A stretch of DNA of 64,000 nucleotides from Paenibacillus_D tarimensis_A (lineage in GTDB: Bacteria > Bacillota > Bacilli > Paenibacillales > Paenibacillaceae). The stretch covers positions 4,030,001-4,094,000 of the forward strand of contig CP166298.1 in the NCBI GenBank assembly GCA_041281825.1, in the 5' to 3' direction. The position numbers and the translations under genes were made by a program. Shown here piece after piece: positions 49,712-58,988 of this stretch (position 1 is the stretch's first letter; every line of letters begins with the position of its first letter). The notes beneath the pieces are model-generated. The model did no database searches. It worked only from the letters and a program-made list of their open reading frames with translations, and was not told where the DNA came from.

Positions 49712-50581
49712 ATGAGTTCAAGCAATTCACAGCAGCAGATATTCCCGCCGCAGCATCAGAGCCGGCAGCCGGGACTGGAAGCGGAAATGAACCCTCTGCC
49801 CGAATACGAGTCGCCGTTGTATCGTGCGGCCAATAAACTGTCCGGCAAAACTGCGATCATCACAGGTGGCGACAGCGGAATCGGCCGGGCGGTTGCTGTC
49901 GCGTTCGCGAAAGAAGGGGCAGATGTCGCAATCGTATATTACAATGAGCATGACGATGCGGATTTGACGAAGCATAAGGTGGAGCAAGCCGGGAGGAAAT
50001 GTCTGCTTCTGGCCGGCGACATCGGCGACGAGGCTTTCTGCGCGAAAGTCGTTGCGGATACGACAGCCGGTCTTGGGAAGCTTGATATTTTGGTCAATAA
50101 CGCGGCTGAGCAGCATCCGCAAAACACGCTCGATGCGATTACGGCCGACCAGCTCATGAGAACGTTCCGGACGAACGTTTTTGCGATGTTCTATTTGACC
50201 AAAGCGGCGATGCCGTATCTGAAGCCAGGTTCATCGGTTATTAATACCGCTTCGATTACCGCTTACCGCGGCAGCGCAAACCTTCTCGATTATTCATCGA
50301 CGAAAGGCGCAGTCGTCTCGTTCACCAGATCGCTCGCCGTTAATCTAGCCGGACGCGGGATTCGCGTCAACGGTGTCGCACCCGGTCCCATCTGGACGCC
50401 GCTCATCCCGTCCACGTTCGATGCCGATCAAGTTGCTGTTTTCGGTTCAGACACACCGATGAAACGAGCGGGCCAACCGTCGGAGCTGGCCGCGGCTTAC
50501 GTGTTTCTTGCCAGCGGGGACTCTACGTACATGACCGGACAGATGCTTCATATTAACGGAGGAGAAGTTGTGGGCGGATAA
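49712..50581 (+). CDS. Short-chain dehydrogenase/reductase (general-stress type)
   Basis: The 289-aa product is an extended classical SDR with an N-terminal tail rich in Gln and Pro (SNSQQQIFPPQHQSRQPG) before the Rossmann fold. Cofactor motif TGGDSGIGRAVA, NNAAEQ, the catalytic Ser in NTASITAY and YSSTKGA (Tyr-x-x-x-Lys) are all present, as is the substrate loop APGPIWTPLIP. The form with this Q/P-rich tail is typical of YhdF/YdaD-like proteins, often general-stress proteins in Bacillus. AGGAGG lies 9 nt before ATG 49712; the frame open upstream lacks a binding site and overlaps glsA. Confidence 0.93.
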   Translation: MSSSNSQQQIFPPQHQSRQPGLEAEMNPLPEYESPLYRAANKLSGKTAIITGGDSGIGRAVAVAFAKEGADVAIVYYNEHDDADLTKHKVEQAGRKCLLLAGDIGDEAFCAKVVADTTAGLGKLDILVNNAAEQHPQNTLDAITADQLMRTFRTNVFAMFYLTKAAMPYLKPGSSVINTASITAYRGSANLLDYSSTKGAVVSFTRSLAVNLAGRGIRVNGVAPGPIWTPLIPSTFDADQVAVFGSDTPMKRAGQPSELAAAYVFLASGDSTYMTGQMLHINGGEVVGG

Positions 50582-50585
50582 GAAA

Positions 50586-50987
50586 TTACTCCAGAAACCG
50601 CGACCGTTGCTCGGGTGTCGGAAGCATGCAGCTGTCCCGTTTGCCGAACCAGCGGTAGCGGTTTTTCGCTATGAAGTTATATACGATATCCCGCAGCCCC
50701 CAGGGAACGGCCAGAAAAACGGAACAATACTTCCAAAATCCGTCCAGATGTCTGCATATCCGAAGCGCTGCCGTTGATTTCACATAGACTTGACCGCTTT
50801 CGATCAGGACAACCGAGTCCGATGGCGGAGCATGATGATCGTTGAGCATACGACGGGCAGCTTCGCTTTGAAGTGATGCGAATTGAAAGCGGCGCTTAGA
50901 ATCGCGTTTGATAATAAATTGCACACTGCTGTTACAAAAGTTACACACTCCGTCAAACAAAACGACCGCTTTTTCATTATCTTTCAT
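50586..50987 (-). CDS. DCC-family (DUF393) thiol-disulfide oxidoreductase
   Basis: The 133-aa product has the family signature FDGVCNFCN (residues 11-19) with its C-x-x-C pair, followed by FQFASLQS and TAALRICRHLDGFWKY. The DCC family has a thioredoxin-like fold; precise substrates are unknown. It converges on the SDR gene, with only a few bases between their stops. The start site is weakly supported (GGCGGTGA upstream). Confidence 0.88.
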   Translation of the reverse strand: MKDNEKAVVLFDGVCNFCNSSVQFIIKRDSKRRFQFASLQSEAARRMLNDHHAPPSDSVVLIESGQVYVKSTAALRICRHLDGFWKYCSVFLAVPWGLRDIVYNFIAKNRYRWFGKRDSCMLPTPEQRSRFLE

Positions 50988-51119
50988 CTCATGTTCACCG
51001 CCTTATTGCTTCTATGATAGCTCTTTTCGCAGAGGTTGACCATTATCGCTAGTAGAGAAAGTTTTGTTAATCGTGCGGAGCGAAGCCGTTACTGCTTCCT
51101 TGCAGCACCCAAGCAAGAA

Positions 51120-51142
51120 AGCCTGCCATCGAACGGCAGGCT
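51120..51142. terminator. Terminator after the GH95 gene
   Basis: An 8-bp stem, AGCCTGCC/GGCAGGCT, with a 7-nt loop lies 10 bp past the GH95 stop and is followed by TTTCTTG on the minus strand; on the plus strand CTCCTTTT follows. The ~160-bp gap to the DCC gene holds nothing else I recognise. Confidence 0.75.
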
Positions 51143-51151
51143 CTCCTTTTA

Positions 51152-53509
51152 TCAAATATTCGCGCGGCTGATCACATACGTTTTTCCGGCAGCGGCTTCA
51201 AAGCCGCCTTCCGAATATTCCACCTCTTCGCCGCCCGGCAAAGAGATTCGAATCGGCTCCGCATAACGGATGCGGCAGAAGCCTCCCCGGTCTGCATAAA
51301 TCTGCGCCTGCCTGAGCTGTCCTTGTTCCCATCGCATATCGATCGTGAAACCGCCTCTCGCGCGCAGCCCGCGCACTTCGCCGTGAGCCCATGCAGACGG
51401 CAGCGCCGGCAGCAGCTCGATCCCGTCAAGGTGGCTTTGCAGCAGCAGCTCGACGATGCCCGCCGTGCCTCCGAAGTTGCCGTCGATCTGGAACGGCGGG
51501 TGATCATCCAGCAAGTTCTTCAGTGTGGATTTCGCAAGCAATGTCCGCACATAACGGTATCCTTGCTCGCCGTCCTTCAGCCGCGCAAATAAATTAATTA
51601 GCCATGCACAGCTCCATCCCGTATGCCCTCCGCCGTGTTCCAGCCGCCGCCGCAATGTCACGCGAGCAGCCTCCAGCAGCTCCGGCGTCCGCTCGTTAAT
51701 TTGATCGCCCGGATATAAACCGTACAGATGCGAAACATGACGATGCCCGGGTTCATGCTCCTCGTAATCGTGAATCCATTCCTGAATCCCGCCATATTTT
51801 CCGATCCGGTACTCAGGCAGTCGTTCCAATGCTTCCGACAGCTCGTCCTGCAGCTCATAATCAAAGTCAATCTGCTTTGCCGCATCGATAACATTTTGGA
51901 ACAGTTCCCTAATAATCGCAATATCCATCGTCGAGGCCATCGAAATGCTGCAAATCCGTCCATCCGGTGTCACGAACTTGTTTTCCGGCGATGTCGACGG
52001 GCTTGTGACGAGTTTCCCTTCAGGCCCTTCCGTCAGCCAATCGAGACAAAACAAAGCCGCTCCCCTCATAATTGGATAAGCGCGCTTCCTCAAAAACGCG
52101 TCATCCCCTGTGAACAAATAATGCTCCCACAGATGGCGGCATAACCAGGCCCCGCCCATCGGCCAGAACGCCCAACTCGCATCGCCGGCGGCAGGCCCTG
52201 ACATTCTCCACAGATCGACATTGTGATGTGCCGTCCATCCGCGGCATCCGTAATGGATGTTCGCCGTCCTGCTCCCGGTTGCCGACAGCTCCTCGATCAT
52301 ACGGAGCAGCGGCTTGTGACATTCGCTAAGCTGGCACACCTCCGCGGGCCAATAATTCATCTGTATATTAATATTTGCGGTATAATTGCTGTTCCACGGA
52401 GGCTGAACATGCGGATTCCAAATCCCCTGCAAATTCGCCGGCTGCGTACCCGGACGGGAGCTGCTGATCAGCAAATATCTTCCATAATGGAAATATAGCT
52501 CCTCCAATCCGAGGTCGGCTTCACCGCTTCGATACCGCTGCAGCCTTTCATCCGTCGGTATATCGGCCGGCAATATCGACTCAAGCTTGAAATCGACGCG
52601 TCCGAACAAACGCCTATAATCCTCCACATGCGTCTTGCGCTGCTGCCAGAACCCGGTCAATCGTGCCCGCTCCAGCCAATAGCCGCATTTTAAAGAAGGC
52701 AGTTCATCGGCCGGATCGGGGATACTATCGTAAGCCCTGAAATTTGTCGCGGCGGTCAGCAATATTGTAAACGAGCTCGCATCCTTTATTCTTAAGCGCC
52801 CTTGCGAATCCGGCGTCACATAACCGCCTTCAGTAATGACTTGAAGATGAATTTCGTATGTCAGTCCCAATCCTTCCTCATACAGTACCGATTTAGGATG
52901 GTCTCCACGGTAATTGTCCGCAACATGGCTCGGACTGTCCCCGAATAACGCCAGCTTACCGTCCTGGCCGGCAATGACGCGGTGGCGCAGCGGACTGCCT
53001 AACGATATTAGAGCATTGATTCCGTATTCGCCGTCCGATTCACAGCGGTAGACGAGTGTTTGCTCCGGCGCACTGACAAAGCATTCCCTTTTGTATGCGG
53101 CGCCTCCCGCTTGAAATTCCGACCTGGCGACTGCTTCCTCAAGGCAAAGCTCACGCTTATAGTCCGAAACTTCTCCCATATCCTGCAGCTCAATCGACAA
53201 GTCGCCTAGCGGCATATAGGCTTCGGTGTTTTCCCCTTGCATGTGTCGTTCGATGGTCTGCTGCGCTTCGGGCACCTTTCCGCTGCGAATAAGCTCTCTG
53301 ACCCGATCAAGATATCTGATCGATTCATAGTTGACCTTATCGCGCGGAAATCCGGACCAGAGTGTATCCTCGTTCAGCTGCAGCCGTTCAACCGCCGCAC
53401 CTCCGTAGACCATAGCACCGATCCTCCCGTTGCCGACAGGCAGCGCTTCCTCCCATACGGACGCCGGCTGCCGGTACCATAACCGGCGGCGGCTGCTGTT
53501 CTCTTCCAT
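51152..53509 (-). CDS. GH95 glycoside hydrolase (alpha-L-fucosidase/galactosidase)
   Basis: The 785-aa enzyme has no signal peptide and belongs to glycoside hydrolase family 95, inverting enzymes that remove terminal alpha-1,2-L-fucose or alpha-L-galactose. Visible parts are the N-terminal beta domain (ALPVGNGRIGAMVYG, LQLNEDTLWSG), and the (alpha/alpha)6 barrel with NLQGIWNPHVQPPWNSNYT, NIQMNYWPAEV, GWTAHHNVDLWR and HRHVSHLYGLYPG, ending in FQIDGNFGGTAGI. The lack of a secretion signal suggests it acts on short imported oligosaccharides. It is the last gene of the ABC operon (78 bp after the binding protein). AAGGGG precedes ATG 53509. Confidence 0.93.
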   Translation of the reverse strand: MEENSSRRRLWYRQPASVWEEALPVGNGRIGAMVYGGAAVERLQLNEDTLWSGFPRDKVNYESIRYLDRVRELIRSGKVPEAQQTIERHMQGENTEAYMPLGDLSIELQDMGEVSDYKRELCLEEAVARSEFQAGGAAYKRECFVSAPEQTLVYRCESDGEYGINALISLGSPLRHRVIAGQDGKLALFGDSPSHVADNYRGDHPKSVLYEEGLGLTYEIHLQVITEGGYVTPDSQGRLRIKDASSFTILLTAATNFRAYDSIPDPADELPSLKCGYWLERARLTGFWQQRKTHVEDYRRLFGRVDFKLESILPADIPTDERLQRYRSGEADLGLEELYFHYGRYLLISSSRPGTQPANLQGIWNPHVQPPWNSNYTANINIQMNYWPAEVCQLSECHKPLLRMIEELSATGSRTANIHYGCRGWTAHHNVDLWRMSGPAAGDASWAFWPMGGAWLCRHLWEHYLFTGDDAFLRKRAYPIMRGAALFCLDWLTEGPEGKLVTSPSTSPENKFVTPDGRICSISMASTMDIAIIRELFQNVIDAAKQIDFDYELQDELSEALERLPEYRIGKYGGIQEWIHDYEEHEPGHRHVSHLYGLYPGDQINERTPELLEAARVTLRRRLEHGGGHTGWSCAWLINLFARLKDGEQGYRYVRTLLAKSTLKNLLDDHPPFQIDGNFGGTAGIVELLLQSHLDGIELLPALPSAWAHGEVRGLRARGGFTIDMRWEQGQLRQAQIYADRGGFCRIRYAEPIRISLPGGEEVEYSEGGFEAAAGKTYVISRANI

Positions 53510-53546
53510 TATTTCATCCCCTTGTTATGTATACGTTAAGTTATGG

Positions 53547-53573
53547 AAAAAGGGCCCTATAAAACCAGGGCCC
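53547..53573 (-). terminator. Terminator between the binding protein and GH95 genes
   Basis: GGGCCCT/AGGGCCC with an 8-nt loop is followed on the minus strand by TTTTTCC, 14 bp past the binding-protein stop. It probably limits GH95 expression to read-through. Confidence 0.75.
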
Positions 53574-53586
53574 TACTGCTATTCGA

Positions 53587-55299
53587 TTACTCATTCCAAA
53601 GCGCGACTCTTGCCTTGACCAGTTCCGTGAATTCTTTTTCCATTTTCGATGCGCCGGCTTTCTCGAACTCGGCAAGCATCATATCATACACCTTGTCGAA
53701 GTCCTCCGGCTTCGCCAGGATCGCTTCAGGGATCCGTTTCTTCACGATATCCATCACCTTCTGGCTCGTCACCGGAATATCCGAATCGCTCGGTACCGGA
53801 AGGCTCCAGGCTGCGCCCCACGGCTTGACTTCGAATTCGTCCTCTTTCGGGAACAGATCCTTCCAGTACGTAATGCCGTAACCTGCCAACACTTCTTTTT
53901 CGATGTCGGAATAGTTGGTCAGGATTTGCTCTGGATATACTGTCGTATAATAGTTACCTGTCGAATCCTTCACGCCGTCGCCGTACCGGACGGATAGATT
54001 GTAATTCTCAATCCCTGTTTCTCTCTTGAACGCATTGTTGTCATTGACCTTCTGGTTCATGACATCTTCAGGAATGACGCGTTTGCCGTCAACAACGTTA
54101 TAATGCTTGCCTTCAATACCCCAGTTGATCAAAATCTGTCCTTCTTCGGACGCCAGATAATCCAGGAATTTAATGATCCGCACCGGATCTTTCGCGCTTG
54201 TCGTAATTCCGATGCCCCATATGGTGTTGAAACCGGTCGGCTGGAAGTTGGCCGGCTTATAAGTTTCGTCTAATGTCACCGGATAATGGCCGTATGCACG
54301 ATCATGCATGCCTGCAGCTTTCAGTGCGTTCTCCGCATCGCCGATCTCCCACTCTTGGTCAATTGTTCCCAAGACGCGGCCGCTTGCGATTTTTGCCTTA
54401 TACTGATCGTATTTCTGCACGAAGCTTTCACGGTCCAGCAGACCGATGTCGTTCATGTGGTTAAGCCAACGGAAATATTCTCTTTCTTCCGGACGCTTGT
54501 AGTGAAGCATCGCTTCATAGGTTTCCGGATTGATGTAATATTCGCCGTCATCCGGAGCGCCTGTTGAAATGAAAGCCGGATTCGTCGTCGAGATCAGAAT
54601 GCGCCAGTCATCCGCAAGCAGGGATAAGCCGATCGTTGGCTGGCCGTTGATCGTCGGGTATTTCTCTTTGTAAGCTTTGATTGCCTCTTCATATTCCTTC
54701 AGCGTGCGGATTTTTGGATAACCGAGCTCTTTCGCGACCGCATGCTGGAGATTGAAAGGCCCGCCCGCATCGAAATACTCTTGGCCGACCCTGTCCAGTG
54801 TCGGAATGAAATAAATGGACGGATCTTCTTCGCTGTAGCGCAAACGTTTGATTTGGTCGCCAAGCACTTTCTTGATGTTCGGTGCATGCTCCTCGATCAA
54901 ATCCGTCAGGTCGAGCAGAGCTCCGGCCTCGATCAATGCCGAGTAATCGCCTTTAGGAGAAATGATATCCGGGTATTGGCCGGATGCCGCAAGCAGATTG
55001 ATCTTTTGCTTCGGATCGCCTACAGCGAATTCAGGTTCCAGTGTAATGCCCGTTTTCTCCGTAAGAAACTTGCCTACATCGTCCTGCATGTTGTTCCAAT
55101 TAGCATTAGGATCCGAAAAGAATCCGGTGATCTTCATCGGCTCCAGCTTTTCGGCTGTGTCCGTATTGCCGGTTTCCGTATTCGAGCCGGTCTCCGTATT
55201 TGTCGTTCCGCCGTTATTGCCGGTACTGTTGCCGCAGCCCGCGATCAACAATGCAGCAATAATCAGGAACACGACCGATTTCAATGCACGTGTCTTCAT
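53587..55299 (-). CDS. Sugar ABC transporter solute-binding lipoprotein (LipO/LplA-like)
   Basis: The 570-aa protein starts with a lipoprotein signal ending LLIAGCGNS, then a Thr/Asn/Gly-rich linker and a large type-2 binding fold (ITGFFSDPNANWNNMQDDV; FAVGDPKQKINLLAASGQYPD). Such long Paenibacillus receptors bind oligosaccharides for LplBC-type permeases. No ATPase gene is here; these systems normally borrow a shared MsmX-type ATPase. GGGAGGAAACGCAAG precedes ATG 55299. It lies 78 bp after the second permease gene. Confidence 0.93.
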   Translation of the reverse strand: MKTRALKSVVFLIIAALLIAGCGNSTGNNGGTTNTETGSNTETGNTDTAEKLEPMKITGFFSDPNANWNNMQDDVGKFLTEKTGITLEPEFAVGDPKQKINLLAASGQYPDIISPKGDYSALIEAGALLDLTDLIEEHAPNIKKVLGDQIKRLRYSEEDPSIYFIPTLDRVGQEYFDAGGPFNLQHAVAKELGYPKIRTLKEYEEAIKAYKEKYPTINGQPTIGLSLLADDWRILISTTNPAFISTGAPDDGEYYINPETYEAMLHYKRPEEREYFRWLNHMNDIGLLDRESFVQKYDQYKAKIASGRVLGTIDQEWEIGDAENALKAAGMHDRAYGHYPVTLDETYKPANFQPTGFNTIWGIGITTSAKDPVRIIKFLDYLASEEGQILINWGIEGKHYNVVDGKRVIPEDVMNQKVNDNNAFKRETGIENYNLSVRYGDGVKDSTGNYYTTVYPEQILTNYSDIEKEVLAGYGITYWKDLFPKEDEFEVKPWGAAWSLPVPSDSDIPVTSQKVMDIVKKRIPEAILAKPEDFDKVYDMMLAEFEKAGASKMEKEFTELVKARVALWNE

Positions 55300-55377
55300 C
55301 TTGCGTTTCCTCCCTTTTTTTTGTACGAATAAATAAAATCTATGTGTATAAACAGGTTACCCTGAAGATACCGGAAA

Positions 55378-56283
55378 TCAGCTTTTTACTGCGCCAAGTG
55401 TCATGCCTTTGACGAAATAACGCTGCAGGAACGGATACACGAGCAGAATAGGCACGATCGTCACAATCGTAATCGCCATCTTCACGGAGTCCGGCGATAC
55501 GCTTTGCATCCGTTCGGCGATATTGTTGCCGTATGCGGCGTTGTTGCCCGTCTGTGTGCTTTGCAAAATTTTCATTAGCTCGAATTGAAGCGTCGTCAGA
55601 TGATTCGCCGAACCATTATATAGGTAAGTGTCGAACCAGGCGTTCCACTGACCTACAGCGATAAACAACGCAATCGTCGCCATAACGGGTTTGCAGAGCG
55701 GCAATATGATACGCCAGTAGATCGTAAAATCATTCGCGCCGTCTATTTTTGCAGACTCCTGCAGCGCGCCCGGCAAATTATCCATATATGACCGGATGAT
55801 AAACACGTTAAACGCATTGACCATGCCCGGGAGCACATAAACCCAGAAAGAGTTCAGCAGATTCAGGTCACGGAACAGAAGGTAACCCGGAATCAAACCG
55901 CCGGAAACGTACAAGGTAAGCACCAGAAACGTCGAAATGAATTTCCGGCCTTGAAAATCCTTCCGGCTGAGCGTATAAGCAAGCATCGAACATGCCAGGA
56001 GCCCGAGCAGCGTCCCGATAACCGTGCGCAGCACCGAGATTTTGAATGCCGTCGTCAGACTGCCGAAGGTGAAAATCGCGATATAATTATCCAGTGTGAA
56101 TTGTCGCGGCCAGAGATAGATGCCGCCGCGGACCGTATCCGTCGAATCGTTAAAGGAAATCGCAAGCACGTGCAGGAACGGGTATAGCGTTGCAATCAGC
56201 ACGAGCGCCATAAAGATATTGTTGCCGCCGTCGAAGATCCGGTCAGAGAGGGTAGCCCTCGAATAGCTTTTTATTTTTGCCAT
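55378..56283 (-). CDS. Sugar ABC transporter permease (LplC/YtcP-like)
   Basis: The 301-aa protein has six membrane segments and the ABC permease EAA loop ESAKIDGANDFTIYWRIILPLCKP (about 185-208), which docks to the ATPase. N-terminal SDRIFDGGNNIFMALVLIATLYPF and the C-terminal VKGMTLGAVKS are typical for LplC-type permeases of Paenibacillus. AGGAGG precedes ATG 56283, 15 bp after the first permease gene. Confidence 0.95.
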   Translation of the reverse strand: MAKIKSYSRATLSDRIFDGGNNIFMALVLIATLYPFLHVLAISFNDSTDTVRGGIYLWPRQFTLDNYIAIFTFGSLTTAFKISVLRTVIGTLLGLLACSMLAYTLSRKDFQGRKFISTFLVLTLYVSGGLIPGYLLFRDLNLLNSFWVYVLPGMVNAFNVFIIRSYMDNLPGALQESAKIDGANDFTIYWRIILPLCKPVMATIALFIAVGQWNAWFDTYLYNGSANHLTTLQFELMKILQSTQTGNNAAYGNNIAERMQSVSPDSVKMAITIVTIVPILLVYPFLQRYFVKGMTLGAVKS

Positions 56284-56298
56284 GATGTCCCCCTCCTC

Positions 56299-57255
56299 CT
56301 ACATAACGCTTTCTTTGCTGAACCGTTTGAACAATCCGTTCGCGGTGAACAGCAGAATGATGCTGACCATGGAGTTGAATATGCCTACCGCCGTACCGAA
56401 TGAGTAGCGGTTCAAGCCAAGCCCGTAATTCAGCGCGTACAAATCCAGCACTTCGGAATAATCGACCACAAGCGGATTTCCGAGCAAAAGCTGCTTCTCG
56501 AAGCCGATGGAAATCAGATTCCCTATGTTCAAAATAAGAAGTACGATGATGACGCTTCGGATGCCCGGCAGCGTAATATGCCAGATTTGGCGCCAGCGGC
56601 TGGCCCCGTCGACCTTGGCCGCTTCAAACAGCTCCGGATCGATGGCGGTGATCGCCGCAAGGAAGATGATTGAGTTCCACCCAAGCTCCTTCCATAAATC
56701 GGACAGTGTGACAATGCCCCAGAACCATGTCTCTTTCGCCATAAACTGTATCGGTTCATCAATGAACCCCAGCCACATCAGCAGCTCGTTCAACCCGCCG
56801 CGGTCCGTTGACAACATCTTGTACACAATGCCGGCGACGACAACCCAAGATACGAAATGGGGCAAATACGAAATTGTCTGTACCGAACGTTTAAAAAACC
56901 TGCCTTTGAGTTCATTCATCAGTACCGCGAATAAAATCGGAATCGTAAACCCGACTATAAGGCCCATAAAACTCATCGCAAGCGTGTTGCGCAACACCAG
57001 ATAAAAACGATCGTCCGCCAGCAGGTCCGCAAAATGCTTGAAGCCGACCCAATCCTGTTCGAAAAACGATCGGCTGGGCTTGTACTGCTGGAATGCCATT
57101 GTCCATCCCCAGATCGGGATATAGCTGAATACGAAGACCCACGCGACAAAAGGCAATGACATCAGATATAAAACTTTTTGATTAGCAAATGTTCTCCAGA
57201 ATCCGTTCTTCTTTAGCACTCTCTGTTCAGGATTCTTAGCTGTTGCAGCTTCCAT
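56299..57255 (-). CDS. Sugar ABC transporter permease (LplB/YteP-like)
   Basis: The 318-aa protein has six membrane segments and the EAA loop EAAKVDGASRWRQIWHITLPGIRS (about 210-233). Its N-terminal LPFVAWVFVFSYIPIWGWTMAFQ is typical of LplB/YteP proteins, which pair with LplC-type subunits. GAGGGAG precedes ATG 57255. It is the first gene of the importer operon; the 188-bp upstream gap holds its promoter and a hairpin (GCCGGC...GCCGGC, about 57394-57430) after the YesN gene. Confidence 0.95.
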   Translation of the reverse strand: MEAATAKNPEQRVLKKNGFWRTFANQKVLYLMSLPFVAWVFVFSYIPIWGWTMAFQQYKPSRSFFEQDWVGFKHFADLLADDRFYLVLRNTLAMSFMGLIVGFTIPILFAVLMNELKGRFFKRSVQTISYLPHFVSWVVVAGIVYKMLSTDRGGLNELLMWLGFIDEPIQFMAKETWFWGIVTLSDLWKELGWNSIIFLAAITAIDPELFEAAKVDGASRWRQIWHITLPGIRSVIIVLLILNIGNLISIGFEKQLLLGNPLVVDYSEVLDLYALNYGLGLNRYSFGTAVGIFNSMVSIILLFTANGLFKRFSKESVM

Positions 57256-57443
57256 GCCGTCTCCCTCCTGCCTTCTATGCTCTTAATCATACAGGAAGTG
57301 TAAACGGTCCCATACCCGGGACATTCGATCAAAAATCATATAAAAATTTCATTCATTTTTTTCGTCTCTGATTTTTGGGTAAACATGCAGAGCCGGCTTG
57401 CCTTCCTTGTTCAAGAACGGCAGCCGGCCCCCACAATCCCAAT

Positions 57444-58988
57444 TTATTTGTTTTTATACGCGGACGGCGACATGCCGATGTATTTCTTGAATTTCGTGTG
57501 AAAATAGTCCACGTTCGTATATCCGACACGTTCGGCCACCTGATAGACCTTCAGTCCCTCTTCCAGCAGCTTCCGGGCATTCTTGATTCTTACCTTATCC
57601 AGATACGTATTAAAGTATTCTCCGGTGTAATTTTTGAACAGCTTCCCAAGATACGCACTGTTGTAATTAAATATCTCGGCCAACGTTTCAAGCTTCAGAT
57701 GGTCGCTGTAATTGCGCTCGATAAAATCAACCATTTTTTTCACCAGTGTATCCGAATCGGCCTCGCCGAGCGAATCGATGACAGCGTCCAGCCGGCCGAT
57801 GATTTCACGCTGCAGCATTTCCATTCGCGAATGGCCGTACAGCGTTGCTACCCAGGCGATCGTTTCCTGCCCGGCGGACTTCAGCTCCGGATACCGTTCG
57901 ATGATCCTGTTCAGCGCGGTTGCGACCATTTGCGCATAATTTGTTTTGACGGCCTGCTCGGTGAGACCCGATTCCGTCATTTCTCTTCCGGCTTGTCCGA
58001 TCAAGTGTGCCATGCTTTGTTTGTTGCCGACATCCATAGCATAAAATAGTTGTCCGGTATATGATTCAATGTCGATTTCCGCACGGTCCTTCTTATCCGG
58101 TGTTCCGGACAATGCCGGCGTTGTCCAGCGGCTGAGCACTCGATTTACGGGTGCGAAAAACCGCTGCTTCACAAATTGCAGCGCCTCGTCGAAGGAAGAT
58201 TTAATCTGCCCTAAATGAACCTCCGGCGCTCCGATTGCGATCGTTATTCCTCCACGTACGGAACGAAGCTCCGGTTCCATCAGCTCGGATAATCGCTGCA
58301 GTGCATCGTCGGAACGGTAAGCATCCGACAATAGGATGCCGGTGTATTGATCATGGGTAAATGCAACGCCTGTCTTGTGACGTTCCATAATCCGGGACAA
58401 AATCCGCTTCAGCTCGGCCGCCCCTTTCGATCCTTCCGCCTGGTCATCCGGCACAACAAGCGCAACCTGATAACTTTTCCAGTTCATTTGCAGCTGCCCT
58501 GCGCGGGCATCCATCGCGTCGGGTTTAAGGTGACTCCCGTTCAACAAGGTTTGAATCAACACCTCGCGGTGCCGCTCCACTTCATTCTGCAGAAACTGAT
58601 GTTGTTCGGACCGCTTATCCAGCTCTGCACGAATCTGCTCCAAGTACCCGATCAGATCCTCTTCCTCCACAGGCTTCAGAATATATCCGTCCACTTTAAA
58701 CTCGATGGCGCGCTTGGCATATTCAAAATCCGCATATCCGCTCGATATGAGGATATGGCAGTGCTTGTCCTGTCTGCGAAGCGCCTCGATCAGCTTCAGC
58801 CCGTCCATGCCGGGCATCCGGATATCGGCAATGACCAGGTCGATTTGCATCTCATTGAAGCTGCTGAGCGCGTCGAGTCCGTCCGCAGCCGTGGCGGCAA
58901 CTTCGAATCCATAGCTTTCCCATTCCACAATCGTTTGTAAGCCTTCACGAATTAACGGTTCATCATCAACGATCATCACCCTATACAT
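57444..58988 (-). CDS. YesN-like AraC-type response regulator
   Basis: The 514-aa protein has a receiver domain with DDE at 8-10, phosphoacceptor Asp55 (LVIADIRMPG) and Lys in YILKPVEEED, a long middle region, and two C-terminal AraC helix-turn-helix motifs (about 415-514: LKLETLAEIFNYNSAYLGKLFKN; VYQVAERVGYTNVDYFHTKFKKYIG, quoted in part). It should activate the ABC/GH95 operon downstream. I chose ATG 58988, with GGAGG 6 nt before it. It overlaps the kinase stop by 8 bp, so the two are translated together. Confidence 0.95.
   Translation of the reverse strand: MYRVMIVDDEPLIREGLQTIVEWESYGFEVAATAADGLDALSSFNEMQIDLVIADIRMPGMDGLKLIEALRRQDKHCHILISSGYADFEYAKRAIEFKVDGYILKPVEEEDLIGYLEQIRAELDKRSEQHQFLQNEVERHREVLIQTLLNGSHLKPDAMDARAGQLQMNWKSYQVALVVPDDQAEGSKGAAELKRILSRIMERHKTGVAFTHDQYTGILLSDAYRSDDALQRLSELMEPELRSVRGGITIAIGAPEVHLGQIKSSFDEALQFVKQRFFAPVNRVLSRWTTPALSGTPDKKDRAEIDIESYTGQLFYAMDVGNKQSMAHLIGQAGREMTESGLTEQAVKTNYAQMVATALNRIIERYPELKSAGQETIAWVATLYGHSRMEMLQREIIGRLDAVIDSLGEADSDTLVKKMVDFIERNYSDHLKLETLAEIFNYNSAYLGKLFKNYTGEYFNTYLDKVRIKNARKLLEEGLKVYQVAERVGYTNVDYFHTKFKKYIGMSPSAYKNK

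Noticed and set aside
57324..57345. cre-like TGGGACCGTTTACA on the minus strand before the sugar importer (about 57302-57315)
   Set aside because: Two conserved A positions are replaced by G and its spacing to a promoter is unclear, so it is too weak to claim.
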